NCBI GenBank assembly: GCA_018907035.1
Contig: JACCIC010000284.1
Span: 142,001-206,000 of the forward strand
Source of the DNA: Sycobia sp. Sy_11
Lineage: Eukaryota > Arthropoda > Insecta > Hymenoptera > Epichrysomallidae
Length of the DNA stretch: 64,000 nt
Direction: 5' to 3'
Shown: positions 36,905 to 51,100 of the stretch, one piece after another
How positions within the stretch are numbered: the first letter of the stretch is position 1
How the letters are laid out: each line of letters starts with the position of its first letter
Notes under the pieces: generated by a model
Databases searched by the model: none
The model's input: only the letters and a program-made list of their open reading frames with translations
What the model was told of the DNA's origin: nothing
Made by a program: the position numbers and the translations under genes

Positions 36905-38275
36905 TTCCAATCCTCTTTTAATTGAAAATCAAAGAGTCTCCGCGTATTTATATCCTTCATTGGTAAGTTTAAATTATATTTTTCAAGATGATCCAAAAGA
37001 TTATTTTCATTTGACCCTATGACTTTTTCTAAGTTGTTGAATATCTCCTTGACCTTCGATGACGATTGATTTTAAATTTTTATTGCCGTTAATATAGCAA
37101 TTGTATCTAAAAAATAATTTAGATTATAATATGAAGAACTCAACAAATAAAGTATATTATATATTATATACTTGGAGAAAATTTCTTTTGCGAATACATC
37201 TCAAACTTATTTTTTGAATTTTTTAATTCCTTTTCAGATAATAAACGGTCCTTAAGGCTTCTATTTATATTGCTAATCATAAAATCTGTAGAATCTGAAA
37301 ATGTAAAGATATAATTTAACATATATTATAAATATATACGCGTACAATTTTTATATTGTATTTCTCTAGGAATCTTCTGATACTTTCTAATAAATTTAAA
37401 ATTAATTCAAAATACTTTGAAGAACATTGAAAAAAATATGCATATAATCTCAACAAATAGAATTTTTTTTTCTCACTTATTGATTTATCGCCATTCGTAT
37501 CATCAAAATTTTCAATAGTCTCTTCTAGACATTTAGAATTATTGACGCTTACGTTATGCACAATTTCTTCAACATAATCTTTCTTATTATCTTCCCTTGC
37601 AGCTGACTGTATTTTTTTGGCTTGATGACGTCATTTCTCACTGTTAAATCCACTTTTTTCTTTCTTTTTATCTATTCAAAACAGTATATTAAATTCTAGA
37701 TTCTTAAATGATCAAAACTTTAATTTACTTTTACCAGGTTTATTCTTATTAATTTTTAAAATTGTTTCCTGTTTTTTATCACAAGAACTTTTATCAGACG
37801 ATGAAACAAAGTTGGATGAGTCCTCGTAATAATTTATTGTAGGCACAGTCAAAATTGAATTTAATATTTTTCTCCGATATTCATTGGTATGAACAACAGC
37901 TTTTTCTTCCTAGTTGTCAAGATCCCTGGTAAACGCGAATGCCTCAGATCGAAGTCTCTTTAGTCGACTCTCTGCTTATTTATATGTATATAATTACAAA
38001 TAAGTATATGTTTGCAAGAAGTTTTTACTTGTGCCAACTTTTATAACGACTGGCCATTTTGGCCAGCTTGGTAAAGGAAATGCACACAAATTCAACTGTG
38101 ATTAAAGAAATTTTAATATTTTCGATGTGTATGGTGGCTCAGGATATGGAGTTAAGCAACTTTGTCGGTTTTCTTCATAAGATAACCATGTAGTGGGTAT
38201 AATATCTATTTTTGATATTTCGACCTTGTTTTCCCACCCAGTAAATTCACAAATATAAAATCTGTATTGCGTAAA
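36905..38275 (-). pseudogene. DUF4806-type gene E (minus strand)
   Basis: E1 (38275 down to about 38029) encodes FYICEFTGWENKVEIS, IIPTTWLSYEENRQS, PYPEPPYTSK and LPSWPKWPVVIKVGTS, parallel to exon 1 of genes A and B. E2 (about 37974-37736, donor CCTG|GTAA) reads SRLKRLRSEAFAFTRDLDN and continues to DKSSCDKKQET. E3 (about 37316-37670) includes KDYVEEIVHNVSVNNSKC. E4 starts at 37294 after TTTTCAG and ends with KVKEIFNNLEKVIGSNEN, NLLDHLEKYNLNLP and MKDINTRRLFDFQLKED, the coil and DUF4806 start seen in gene B exon 7. Stops in E1, E2 and E4, and shifts. Like gene B, it stops just inside the DUF4806 domain. Opposite orientation to A-D. Confidence 0.55.
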
Positions 38276-39051
38276 CATTTATTAATTTCTGAATACAAAA
38301 GAAGCTTTTGATAACAAAAAATAAAAAATTTAACGCACAAATAATTTACTTGTGCCAAACAGTACAATTTTAACTATAAATCTCCAAGCAGTGATGTAGC
38401 AAATGTATTTTCGAGATAGGTTATGGTACGCTTAATTAATACTCCACGCTCTTTGATTCAATAACTGATATAAAACAAAAGCGTAACCACCGAAGTATTT
38501 CTCTCGCGGGACATTGTTGTGTACCATACATGCGTACACAGTACACGCACTTTTAGATATTTTAAAAATAAACTTATAGACTAAAATAATAAGTATTATG
38601 TTTTTATTTTTTACTTATATTTTTTATTATACTGTCTTCTGATAAGGTTAATAATAATTAATTAAATAATATTTTTTAACGTCAGAGTGGTAATATATGA
38701 TGTTTTTTATATTTATTTTTAGTAAAATTCATTGACAATGAATGATAATATCCTCAAATATTAGTCAAGTTTGAAAAACATAAAATCTCAGATACACAAT
38801 TTCTTCACCCGAAAAAACGACGATCTGGATTTCGTAAACAATTGACAACAAATAAAGGTTGCGGATGTTTATAAAAGGCTCGAGTGAGCGCATTGTATAT
38901 ATGTTGGCACGTAGACCCCTCTAAATAGCTTCGACGCATGGTAATAAAAATATTTGGACGCATAGTTTAGAACAGGCGTGCATCAATAAACACTTGAATA
39001 GATTCTAAGAATATATAGCTACAACAGCCGTTTGTTTCTCAAATAGTTTTT

Positions 39052-39093
<42 letters not shown>

Positions 39094-39272
39094 CACAAGG
39101 CTTAAATAATTTAATATATTAAATTACAAATAATTTAATAATTTTATGTTTTTTGATTAATAAAAATTCATACAGGGAAGATAAGAATACTTTAAAGGCT
39201 GCGTTATATGTATTGAAGAATACGATTTTATATTTTATATATTTTTTAGTACGAAAAGAAATGTTGGAAGTT

Positions 39273-39322
<50 letters not shown>

Positions 39323-39859
39323 ATATATAATAACAGTAAGTAAACAGATAGTAGTAAAATGTATATGTTTTCTGTCGAGAATCATAAATGAATTCCCTTA
39401 AATTATCCTATTCAGTGATTTGACTAGAAGAATATTCAGGATTCCAACCGAGAAATCTAATGAAATCAAAACTCCAAAGATATTCAAGATTTCCTGAACA
39501 GTTTTTGATTGGATTCTGCTTAAATTTACATATACAGAGAAAACGCCGTGAAATCTACTCCGAATTCGGTATAAGCGTAGGGATCGTACCTAAAATTTCT
39601 TCACGGGACTTCGTTTATAGCTTAAAAATACGTTTGGCATTTTTACCAGGGAAGTGTAGTGGTATAAAATATATTTAAATTAATTAGCAATTATATATGT
39701 ATATATGGATTCATTTATTCCTTATAATATATTTTGAAGAAATTTCAACTTAGTTAGAAATAAAGGCTAATTTAAAAATTCTCGCGTGTACTTAATTGCG
39801 ATCTCTTTATAAATTTATATCTCGACCTATTAATAATAACAATTAACAAAAAAAAATGT
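38276..39859. other. Non-coding; LTR-like TATA patch and (TA)n arrays
   Basis: TTTATAAAAGGCTCGAG at about 38871, followed by AATAAACACTTG near 38984, is a TATA/polyadenylation pair as in a small LTR. (TA)n arrays lie at 39056-39090 and 39275-39320. A minus-strand CCCTGGTA-family repeat is at 39440-39660. No coding sequence was recognised. Confidence 0.4.
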
Positions 39860-40250
39860 CTACTTTCAATCTCAGCAGGCCCCTGTTAATCAAGGATACC
39901 AGCGCCTCGTGGATCTCTATCTGTATACGCTCCTGGTTTAATGGCACCCGCACGTACCGCACGTCACGTCGCCAAGATCAATATCTGTACTGGACCACGT
40001 TTCGGAGCCTCTTGGATTGGCCCCCGACGCCCAAGGCGAATGTGTGTGCGCGCGCGCGATGGCCACGCGCTCGGTCACCATGGAAACCGTCAAGAGAATA
40101 GGGGCGCTCCCGGCCGTAAATTTTAGGGCGACACAGGGATACGGCAGCCCGTTTACGCGGGGGGGGGGGATAAAAATGGAGTCGAATATTGCAAGGGATG
40201 GACTTAGGAACTATATGTGCCGTATTTGTTATTATCATAGTACTTGCTTT
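39860..40250. other. GC-rich patch with overlapping open frames
   Basis: GC-rich, CpG-containing DNA including CGCGCGCG and a G-run at 40160-40169. Long frames overlap in several phases on both strands, which indicates composition rather than a gene. No product was recognised. It may be a promoter or LTR remnant. Confidence 0.35.
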
Positions 40251-43200
40251 ACATTTTCATTATTGTTCCTTCTTTGCATATCAGTTATACCCCTCCTTAT
40301 AGAAAACGGTAATGATCAATGACGATTAAGAATTAAGAATGATAAAGCAGGATTTTTCTTAAATACTCAATAAAATGCTTTAAAAACGTATATAGTATTT
40401 TATCCATTGTAAAGAATGCTAATCTGATATCCATTGTCATATTAATTAATATAATTTACCTGTATCGTAAGAATTTTATAATCATTTATTGTGTATTTGT
40501 AATTATGTCGAAAATTTTTACATCAATTTTATTGATATGCACACTATAATCGCACTTCGACTTATACTTCCATTTGAAAATCACGTATTTTTCATAATAC
40601 TTATAATAAATTAAGCTAGCCTAGTGCTCTACTGGTATATATTTCTTTTCTTTGCGTGTGAGTCGACAAAAATTAAACGTTTATACATGATCCCCGACAA
40701 TTTTTATAACAGGATCGGATTAAAGTCGGCTTACAGGTGATATAACCCTGGACCCCGCCGCTATTCAAGGGATCCTGACTTCTAATATCGTCAAATGCAT
40801 ATTTCGAAATGATCAAATGTTAAAATTTAAGTAAATTATAAATTAAAAATTTTTAATTATATATACGCCCCCTTGAACTAAATTTTCGTGGTTAAAAGCC
40901 TACGATTCGAAGTTTAAATTGGCCAGCAAGTGTTATGTATAAATGACAACATGTAACTGAAACGATTTTTTGATCAAGACTTTTAGCCAATTTCTTTTAA
41001 TGTAATAGAAATTTCCGAATAATAGATCATTACTCGACATAAATATTGAGTATAACCTCAAATCATGAACAATGTTTTCTTTTCAAAAATGTAATCATTG
41101 TGCTGTGTTTTTCGTTTACTTTTAATCTAAAATGACTACTTTTGTAAATAATAATCTTATTTACATTTTACTTTGCGTGTTTCCAATATTTATGCATAAT
41201 TTTAATTTTAACAATTCTGGTTACTTCATCCAATATCATTGGTCAATTATAATTGGCCATTAAAACTAGATTCTTGTAGAAACTGCATTCCAATAATTCA
41301 CTAGTTTGTAACGATTTTTAAGGTTCAACCATTTTACAATGTAAATATTACCTATAATGACTGCACGTTTAAATTACTACAATTTTTGAACATTGTTTTT
41401 CTTTTTTGACCAATAATTAGATTGTTGACTAATAACATGATTTTAATTTTCACCCAGGCTCAAACCAGCTTATAAGAATATTCTGATCTCAAAAAGTAGA
41501 ACGATCAAAGAACAGAACGAACGCGGCATTCGGGTAACGATTTTAGTCCAGATATAACGAGGTGATTCTGATTACTTTTAAAATGAGTCTAAATCATGAT
41601 AATTTATTATAATTATACAATAACTTATATACCTATAACGATAATGAAATTAGATATATTGTGCATAGACTCAGAATTTTTTTAACAAGATTCCTAAATT
41701 AGACGCTGGATGTTTGAACAAAGAATATTTAAAGCCAAAACTTTCTAATCAACGTATATGAACACACAATTTTTTACTTTACCCGCATTAACGGATGATT
41801 ATGTGTCTATAAAATGATCGGTTAACCCTTCATTAATATATACATATATGAAAAAATTTCATTTACAGACATAGGTTCATTAGAACTTTTTGCTTTAAAT
41901 TTAGTATTCCTTCTTCAGATCCAACCTCCAATTGAGGGATTTTTATTAAACAAAAAAATCTGACCTGGCTGAATATTAAATTTCAATAGAAAGAAGGACA
42001 TTGGAAGAAAATATACCATTTTTTGAGAATAAAACGATATACGACAGGCCCTAAATCTTTACAGGGCTTATTTTGGAGGTAATCAGAGTTATATACTTTG
42101 CTCAATCAACTGCAGCATATTCTTTATCCAAATATGGTGAACTCAATCTCACGTAAGATATCCATCACTAACAAATAAAAAAAATATAAGATATAAAATG
42201 ATCAGATAATTAAACTGATAATTAAACCTGTCTTATGTATAATTATTGAGAAAATTTCAGCTGAATTAAAAAACGAAAAATATACTTTATCAAAGCCATG
42301 ACAGATATAAAAATGGTAATTCTCTAGATATACTCAAAGTTTATTATTCAAATATGTATACAATTTGATATAAGCCTTACAATAAAAAGAATTCGCTTTA
42401 TAGTAAAAATTAATTGTACGAGATTTGGTCCAATTGCATCTGAAACGCATTTGCTTTTACAATGCACAATGATAAACGTACCTCGAACAGTTTTAAATTG
42501 AATGAAAACGTCGTTATTTCGTTTTTTTAAAAATTAAAATAACTATAGCATTTATATTAGTTTTATCAATTTCAATAACAAGTTTTAAGACAAAAATAAC
42601 AAAACAAGAATCGTGATATCGATCGAGAATGGTTTGCGAAAAATTATTATTTTTACCCATTGTAGTAATAAAATCAAAATTATTAAGATTTCTGCATTTG
42701 GATAATTGGCTAAAAGAGTTTGCTACAAACAAAAAAGTCGAGACAAAAATTGTATAGAAAAATGTTTCGGGTCACTTATTTTGAAATTCTTATGTTTCTT
42801 TTTCCATCCCTTTATTGGAATTATAATGATTATTCCGTCAAGAGTTGATTAGCTCACAAGTTATAGCAGTACAAGATTTCTATACGCGTTTTATAATAAA
42901 TTAGTACTTCGGAAGTATAAAATGAATATTGCAATCAACGAAATTTGCTGGTTAAAAATTTTTACACTATTTTGATGGAATTACTATAGCCTTTTCTAGT
43001 CCATCAAATGCCTTTAATAATATTACGTGAAGAAGACGTCAAATTTATGAACGAACAAATTTTGTTGATACAACTCTGATTATGTGAATAATATTTCTAT
43101 AAGATACTACATATTTATTAAAAATAATTCGCAGGAATCCCATGAGTTACTATGTGTATAAGCCATGCCAATCTAAGCACCGTCTCCGCGACGATGACCA

Positions 43201-43983
43201 CTAATGTCAATACCAATAGAGGATCCTACTCTAGCATATAGCCCTGCGTCCCTGAAAAGCTTAATACGGGCCTATGCTTGTCACTGATAAAAAAGTTCTA
43301 AATTTATAATAGACAAGTATTTATTTTTCCTATATATATATGAATTACGTTGAAAAGCCATAAATTAAAGCATTTCAAAAAATTCAGTTTACGTAAACTT
43401 TCTCATATGTCACTACTTCAAAATTATCTGTCGACATAAAATCAAACAAAATCCTCTAATATACTAAAGACATATGATCCATACATTCTTTTCATTACTG
43501 CAACTCCATTTCTATATTCTTTCTTCGATATAGTTTTGGGACCAGTTTTTCTCGATCTATGATAATTCGTTATGTATAAATGACAATTTCTGCAATGTTA
43601 ACTTACTTTTTTTACTCTCATACAGGCGTGGATTTGTATATATTTCCATTACTTTTGCAGAAAATAAATATCGTATTTTCACTCTTTACCTCAAATTTAT
43701 TGTTTTAAAAATATATTAGTTATTCATGTAACTTTCACTCGATGAGCAAAATTCGGTGATTTTTTAAGTTTTTTTTATTGTTATTTTCGGTCGAAAAGTG
43801 TACATATTTGCATATTATATATCCATTTACAACTTTAAATTTTATATTTAAAAGCATTAAAAAAAATATCAGACAAGTTATACTGTCCAAGACTCAATAA
43901 ACTATTATCATGTAAACTATCGTCAATACGTGTTAGTTGTTCACGCGAAACTTAAAAATTCGATGAAATGCTTGTGAAAATTT

Positions 43984-44036
<53 letters not shown>

Positions 44037-45149
44037 TTTCCTCGCTAAGTTCACGAAATGTGTAACTTTTCGTCGCTAATCGTGAATTATGAATCGAATA
44101 AGAATCTGTAATTATTATTCTTCTAATAAAACAGTTCTGTTAAATGAATTATGATAAAAAGTTACGTGATAAAAAGCTACTTTTAATAAAGTTATTTTCA
44201 AAATTCTCAAATTGGAGATAGATGCGCACATTCAGGAAACTGAACTTTTAAAAGACTACTATTTCGCATGTTCTAGTTTATATACGATAGATGATCTTAT
44301 AAAGTTCTAAAAAATTTTGTTTATAATTCAAGTATCGTATAGCACCACATTTATTTTATGATTAATGTGTATTTTATTAAGCCTAAATTTAAAACACCAT
44401 ATATATTTTTCACTAATTAAAAAAAAACTCGGAGATTTCTTTGTAAGACCCACTCAAACATAATCTGCTTATACAAATTCTAAAAAAAATTTGCCTGATC
44501 TTATAAACCTCTATGAAATAAAATTTAATTTTATTATTTTTATTTTAATAGTTTAATTAATAATAAGAATAATAAACGTATATTCGTAGCTCTATAAGTT
44601 TTGCATACGCTTAAATAAAAGAAAAAAATATTATTACTTTATTTCATAATTTTTAATTATTTTTTAAATAAAAATGTTTTTTTTTCTAATTTGTATTGAT
44701 TTAACAAGAAAGTTAATTTTTTCTAAATTTTTCTAAGGAGCTGTTTTCGTATTATTTGTGACTATGGTACTTCAAGAAAAAATCCAATTAAGAGTTTACT
44801 GTCAAAAAAAATCAGTATTTGTACCCAAGTATTGTAAAAAAATCAGTATTTGTAAGTTAAAAGTTTCCTGAATTTACTCATATGTAAAAAGACTTATAAA
44901 CATCCATTATAGATGATTACTAATGAATAGAGAATCCATAAATGTAATAACCAAATTGTGCGATTCTACCACGCTTTCTAATCTACAATATTTTTTCTAA
45001 CATATATAGTTATATCTAGTTTATATAAGCTTCCTTATATTATCGAACTACTATATTTGTATCAAAGATAAAGATACTTGTCCTTTTATGTGTTGCAAGA
45101 AAAAAATAAGGATAAGCTTACGTGATAACGTGCTATACTGTTGAGCGAA
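40251..45149. other. Mostly non-coding AT-rich stretch
   Basis: A (TA)n array lies at 43985-44034. Near 42420-42475 the forward frame reads CTRFGPIASETHLLLQC, which resembles the C-terminal C...H...C motif of LINE ORF2, so a very decayed LINE 3' end may lie at about 42200-42480. Small GC-richer patches at 40640-40780, 41440-41560 and 43150-43280 hold nothing identifiable. No other feature was seen. Confidence 0.35.
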
Positions 45150-45342
45150 AACAATTAAAATATCAGTGCTCCGATCTACGAATAAAATACCGACATGCTT
45201 TCGACCTATGACGATCGAATATATATATATATATAATCCAGCAAATAACAAAAAGAGAAATAGAAGAAAAGGACCGATGCAACCGTCGCCGGCGACGGAA
45301 AGATCGGGTAATAGTTCGCCGAGTATATTGCACCACACCCAG

Positions 45343-45386
<44 letters not shown>

Positions 45387-45621
45387 CATACGAGAACCGT
45401 GCAATAAAATGTCTTATACATGTATATATGAGCGCGTGCCCGGAAAGAAAAGAAGAAGAGGAAAAAGATTGGTATATATATATATCGAAAGCGTATAAAT
45501 GAGTCGCGCAGGGCGCGGATTCTCTCGCTATGTCCAATAAACCGAGAGCCTCCCGCGTCGCGTCTCGAAACGAGCCTTTATATATAAAGATAAAGCTTCA
45601 GGCGTCTCATATGTATACTAT

Positions 45622-45681
<60 letters not shown>

Positions 45682-46136
45682 GTAGAAGTACGCAGATGCC
45701 CCATACCTTGTATTTTTATATATATACGACGGAGCCGTGCTGCGCGCCTCGACCCTTTTTCCCTCCTCTTCTTCCCCGACGGTAGCCGTAAAAGATGCCG
45801 GTCCCCGTAAAAGGGAGTGCCGCGCTGGCGAGTCATTTAGATCCCTTTTTTCTCTCTCTCTCTCTTTCCCGGCTGTAGCAACGACTGGCGCGGGTATATA
45901 ATAAAATTTTTTCGCGCACCCTCGTACCCCCCTCCCCCTCACCACCCTTCCTCGCCCATATATAATATAGACCGAGAGCCGAGCGAAACGCCCGCTTCAT
46001 CGACCAATCTCGGAGTGCGTGGGGTGGATCTCGCGATTCGCTCGGTGGAACGTTTGGGAATGGGAGGGGGTGGGAGTTATCTCCCCACCCACCAACCGCT
46101 CCCCCATATTGCGAAAAGTATCTACGGTACTATAAT

Positions 46137-46190
<54 letters not shown>

Positions 46191-46449
46191 CGCTCGTGCG
46201 AGGTCGGGAGCCATAATAGAACGTGTGGGTATGGAGGGCGGATCGAGCGAATTGCCGAGGCCGCTGCTGGCGCGCAAGTTTTATGCGTGATAGCGCCGTA
46301 CAGCGTGCTCGGCCTCGCGCATATACGACCATCCCGCGTACTTTTTACCGACCTTCCCTTCGCTCTGCTTCATACACGCCCGGCGTCTCGTAAGGGCGTA
46401 ACGACGAATGCCGCGCGCCCTCGCTCGTACATTATACTTTCCGACCGTA

Positions 46450-46507
<58 letters not shown>

Positions 46508-46740
46508 ATCTTTTTACGAAGCGCGTTGCAAATATCGAGAGTTCCAAGTCATCGAGCGCGCGACGGAATGCGCGATAACGTGCGGGCCGGGAAAATTTCA
46601 AGAATGTACATTATATGGCATATTATAATGGACGAGCGTGAGTGTCGCTCTGTTCTGTGTGATTTAACGATTGGTTGTATAAAGAATAGAACATTTTTCT
46701 GTCTCGGCGAATCGTTGTTTAGAACGTGACTAATTGGGGA
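45150..46740. repeat. GC-rich region studded with (TA)n arrays
   Basis: (TA)n arrays at about 45216-45235, 45344-45386, 45641-45680, 46139-46184 and 46453-46504, with another at 46764-46813 just outside; a (CA)n tract at 45623-45642. Between them the DNA is CpG-rich (for example GGGAGGGGGTGGGAG near 46060 and CGCGCGACGGAATGCGCG near 46556). Frames occur in all phases with runs of YI. No gene was recognised. It could be the promoter/5' region of a host gene outside the window, or an unusual satellite block. Confidence 0.5.
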
Positions 46741-46757
46741 TGAAAAATCTATAAAAA

Positions 46758-46763
<6 letters not shown>

Positions 46764-46817
<54 letters not shown>

Positions 46818-47644
46818 CACAATATAACAATGTACTATTTATAACTATAATTGAGTTTTTTGTATATAATTGTCATAAGGCACATATTTTAAATGTAGAT
46901 ATAATGATATGAACGGAAGGTAACTTTTTACATATAGAAATGCAAAAAGTGCAAAGTGCATTAAAAATTGCAAATCTTAAATTGCGGATAACATTTTCCA
47001 ATTGACATCATATTCTAAATTAAAAGAATACAGGAAAGATATCGGAAATGAGTGTTAAGTGTCAAATGTAAAATATGTTAAATATAAAAACACTACCAAT
47101 CTTAGGAAGATTACTATCATAATGATATAAAATAACCGTATCTGTATATACTTAATCATCTTAAACGTAGGTGCTATCTAAGCCAGAACGTGTTGAGAAG
47201 CTAGTTGTTTAAATTTACAAATATTTTGATATACGTAATTGATCATCAAGTGAGAAAGAATTTCCAATTCTTCCGAGCCTATATGAAATTGAGCATTGTA
47301 TGAAAATATTGGGTTGATTCCCTGAGAACATTATATTTCCTAATATGGTGAGTAATCTCTCTATATATGGAAATAAATTAAGAGGTATTTTCCAAAACTA
47401 TATGATTGTTCTGAGTGTTTTTTGTATACATAAATATGTTTATGTTTATAAATATTAACTTAAAAATAAGTTTCTTGTATACATAAATATAAACTCACAA
47501 TAGCGATGGATGGACGAAATTGAATCATCATTTGAAATTGTCTAAAACTTGGAGAATAGTCGCACGATCCGTAAATCTCATTGAAGACAGAAGTTTAGTA
47601 AGCCGCCGATTGACTCCTTCAATTGGAGGATTTAAATAAGGAGT
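46764..47644. other. (TA)n array, then non-coding AT-rich
   Basis: (TA)n at 46764-46813; the rest has no recognised features. Confidence 0.4.
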
Positions 47645-47868
47645 GTCCCTGGTAGAAATCTGACAATTTTTAATAAACTGGAAAGTAGTTACTAGGTAGT
47701 AAAAATAGAATCAATCATTGTGGCTATAAACAAGGTAAATCTTAGAATGCAAAATATGAACGTTGTCAATATAATTAAGAAAAAGGTAGAAACTAGGTTT
47801 AAAAAATAGTTAAAAACTAGGTAGAAACTAGGTTGTTTTGAACCTTGTTTCTGGTTAGTAAATGAGCA
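47645..47868 (+). repeat. Short interspersed repeat, CCCTGGTA family, copy 2
   Basis: Starts at CCCTGGTAGAAATCTGAC, contains TACTAGGTAGTAAAAATAG and GGTAAATCTTAGAATGC, and ends near CTTGTTTCTGGTTAGTAA. Internal AGAAACTAGGT repeats. Closest to the copy at 54084-54345. Confidence 0.65.
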
Positions 47869-47883
47869 ATTTATTTAACAATT

Positions 47884-47897
47884 AATATTTATATAAT
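47884..47897. repeat. Target-site duplication of the complete LINE (3' side)
   Basis: AATATTTATATAAT, identical to 53281-53294. It sits directly next to the element's poly(A) tail (poly-T on the plus strand). The last T is ambiguous with the tail. Confidence 0.85.
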
Positions 47898-48114
47898 TTT
47901 TTTTTTTTTTTTTTATTGAGCTTATCCAATCCTATAAAAAGACATACAGCTATAAACATATACATATATATACATTATTATAGATACATTTTGTCTGATA
48001 CAAATGCTAATTTTAAGCTTTTATTATAATACATATAATGGATCATTACAGAAGATTTCCGATCGACCAATGCAGAAAGATTGTATCTACCTTCCAGCAG
48101 AAGATAATAGCACG

Positions 48115-51100
48115 CTATATATAAAGGTTAGATTTATTGAAGAATTCGCAAATTATTTGACATATTCGAGTGTTAGGATTGGCTATTAATGTCTCTATAT
48201 TTAGGGGTAGTTGTAACTTGAGTCTAACGAGTTTATTTATGAAAGACTTTCTTACTTTATCGTAAAGCTTGCATTGCCATAATACATGATTCAGATCTTG
48301 TGACGTAGAGCCGCATGCACATGTGGGATCGTTGATAATATTCACTCTGGCAAGAGAAGCTGCTAGACTGTAGTGGTCTGATCTGCAGCGATTTATTGTA
48401 GTAATCTTCTATTTAATATTTTATTTACAAACCAAGATTTCGATTTTTTAAGACAAAATGCCTGAAAGTAATTTTTACCTGTGAATAATGATCTATCTTT
48501 TATAAACAACTCAGTTTGTTTTATCGCAATTTCTTTGAATTCTGAAAAGAGATCAGTGTATGGGATTGAAAAAGTGTCGGTAGGGATGTTTTTAGTGGCC
48601 TCTTTTGCTAAGTTATCTGCAATTTCATTACCATGAAGGCCAATATGGGATGGGATCCAAACAAATCTAATTTGATAGTTGGGGTTCTGTTCTAAAAATA
48701 AATTATATTTTCTCTTAATCTCTAGAACATGCGAATTTCTATAGCTCGAAGTTTTTGTTGAATTAAGACTTTGCAGAGCACTTAGGGAGTCTGAGAAAAT
48801 CAGATAGCTTCTCCTTGTATTCATAAGTGCAATATCAAGGGCAGCTGAGAGAGCAGCACATTCTGCAGTATATACAGAAGCAAATTTGCTGATTGATATG
48901 CTTGTTTTTATAGATAACTCAGGGGAAAAACAGGAAAAACCCGTGGCTAGAGCATTTGAGATCTTGCTTCCATCAGTATACATAGTAGAGCAGTTTTGTT
49001 CAACAATGAAATTATTTAATACAATATTTGGATTGGGAGAGCTTCTTATCTGAAAACCTAATTCAAAATTGACATGTAATTTGGTGTAGTACGTTTTATA
49101 TTCATAATCATAAAGATTGTGGCCAGTAAGGAGATGAATATAGTTATCTTGTACGAATTCTGCACAAGAATTAAATAATATTAATCTTGTATTAGGTTTA
49201 TGGCTATTTTTTTTTAAAAAAGAGATATATTTTTGTAGATTCGTGAAGACAGACGATTTCTTATTATTTATAATTTTGCTTATATAGCATTGGCACAGAA
49301 ATTTAGTTCGCTCTTTCAGTAATAGCATTTTAGATTCGTCTAATATAATATTTACAGGAGTACTTACTCGGTAACCGAGTGCTTTTCGCAAAGCGCAGTA
49401 CTGAATTTTTTCTATTTTGCTTACTAGTTCCTTTTGCGACGGGAAATAAATAATAGAAGCGTAATCAAAAATTGATCGGACAAAATTCTTGTAGAAAACT
49501 ATAAGAGTATTAGGATCAGAACCCCACCAGGTAGCGCATAGGTATTTAATGATATTGAGGCTTCTAGTACATCTTTGTAGTACATAAGAAATTTGATCTT
49601 TAAATGAGAGCTTATAATCGAGAATAATTCCTAAAAAACGTACTGTTTCACTAAATTTTATAATTCACTCGTCGACCGTAATTTGTACTTCTCCTGCTTT
49701 TATATTGTGATTGTTAAAATGTATTAATACTGTTTTCTCTGGTCTGTAAACCTATTATACTGAGATTATTTTTAATTATATTTGTTGCTTTTTGAATTAC
49801 GCTTCTACATTTTGGAAAAGGGGAGAGTTTCGAATAAATCAGTAGATCATCAGCAAATTGGCATATTTCGACGCTTTTAGGTAAGTTTCCGATTCTAAAG
49901 GAATCTCCTAAATTATCAGAATAAATTAATCTCTCGATCGTAAGAAATTTCACAAATTTAATTATTTTTTCTGAACAGCCAATATCTGCTAATTTATTTA
50001 ACAGAATGTCGCAGTTTACATTGTCGAATGCGCCAGAGACATCAAGAAACGCAGCTAGTAAAGATTTCTTTCGAAAAAAGGCTTCATTAATTTGCGTGGT
50101 GAGATTAACAGTGTTATCGGTGCATGATCTGCCGGTTCTAAACCCGGCCTGACTTTTCGGTAATAATTGAAAGTGTTCTAACCACCACTGAAGTCTGTTT
50201 TTTATTAGCGACTCAAATAGTTTACAGACACATGAAGTAAGAGCAATCGGTCGAACGCCATTATTATTTGTTTTTTTTAATAAAATGCACGAAACTATTT
50301 TTCCAACTAGATGGATAGCAAGCTGCGGTGAAAAGTTCATTAAAGATGTCCAATAAAATCAAATGATACTTTATAGGTAGTTTTTTAATAATGTCATAGG
50401 TAATGCCGTCCATGCCAGGAGACGCTGTAGAATTTTTTTCAAATAAGGCTGTATTAAATTCTCTATAATCAAACTGCGCATCAAAAAATTCCGATTCATA
50501 GCAGCTTGGCATCCAGCTTGGATCACTAGCTACCCAAGCAGGACAAAGTTTTTGAATAGCGTTTTCAATTTGAACATCGTTCTGTAAGTTACTATTTGAA
50601 CAGTTTGAGGTAATTTTAACCCATTTATTTTTTAATATTTTAGCCTTGTTCCAAACATAATTGATGTTTTCATGAAAATTCAGAGTACATGCAAATTTTT
50701 TGAAGTGATCAATTTTGCTTTTTTTAAAGGTTTTAATCGCAGTAGCGATAGCTTTTTTGTACTCGATAAAATTTTTTTCATTTTTATTTAATTCCCATTT
50801 TTATAAGCAATTTTTCTTAATCTTTTAGCTTTGTTGCACTCTGAATTCCACCATGAAACGGGATTATTTCTTTTCTTATAAAGAATTTTTGGTTTAGGCG
50901 AATATGAAGAAATGGTGTCTTTAACGGTAGAGATAAAAAGATCATATTTTTCATATGATTGTAAGTAACTATACTCATCTGTAAGAAAAACCGAATATTT
51001 TTCATCGAGCTGAATAGAGACTTTTTCCCAATCTGTTTTTATACTATTAATTCTAAAGGATTTTTTGAAGTACAAATTTTTTTGTAAATTAATATTTATA

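Noticed and set aside
39856..40322. Candidate genes in the 40-kb GC patch
   Set aside because: Mutually overlapping frames on both strands and no recognised motif.
42420..42475. LINE ORF2 C-terminal motif (CTRFGPIASETHLLLQC)
   Set aside because: Only one short motif matches and no RNase H or RT was found next to it, so it is not listed as a separate feature.
45051..46628. Several 90-124-residue frames with runs of YI
   Set aside because: Overlapping frames on both strands through (TA)n arrays in GC-rich DNA; no domain recognised.
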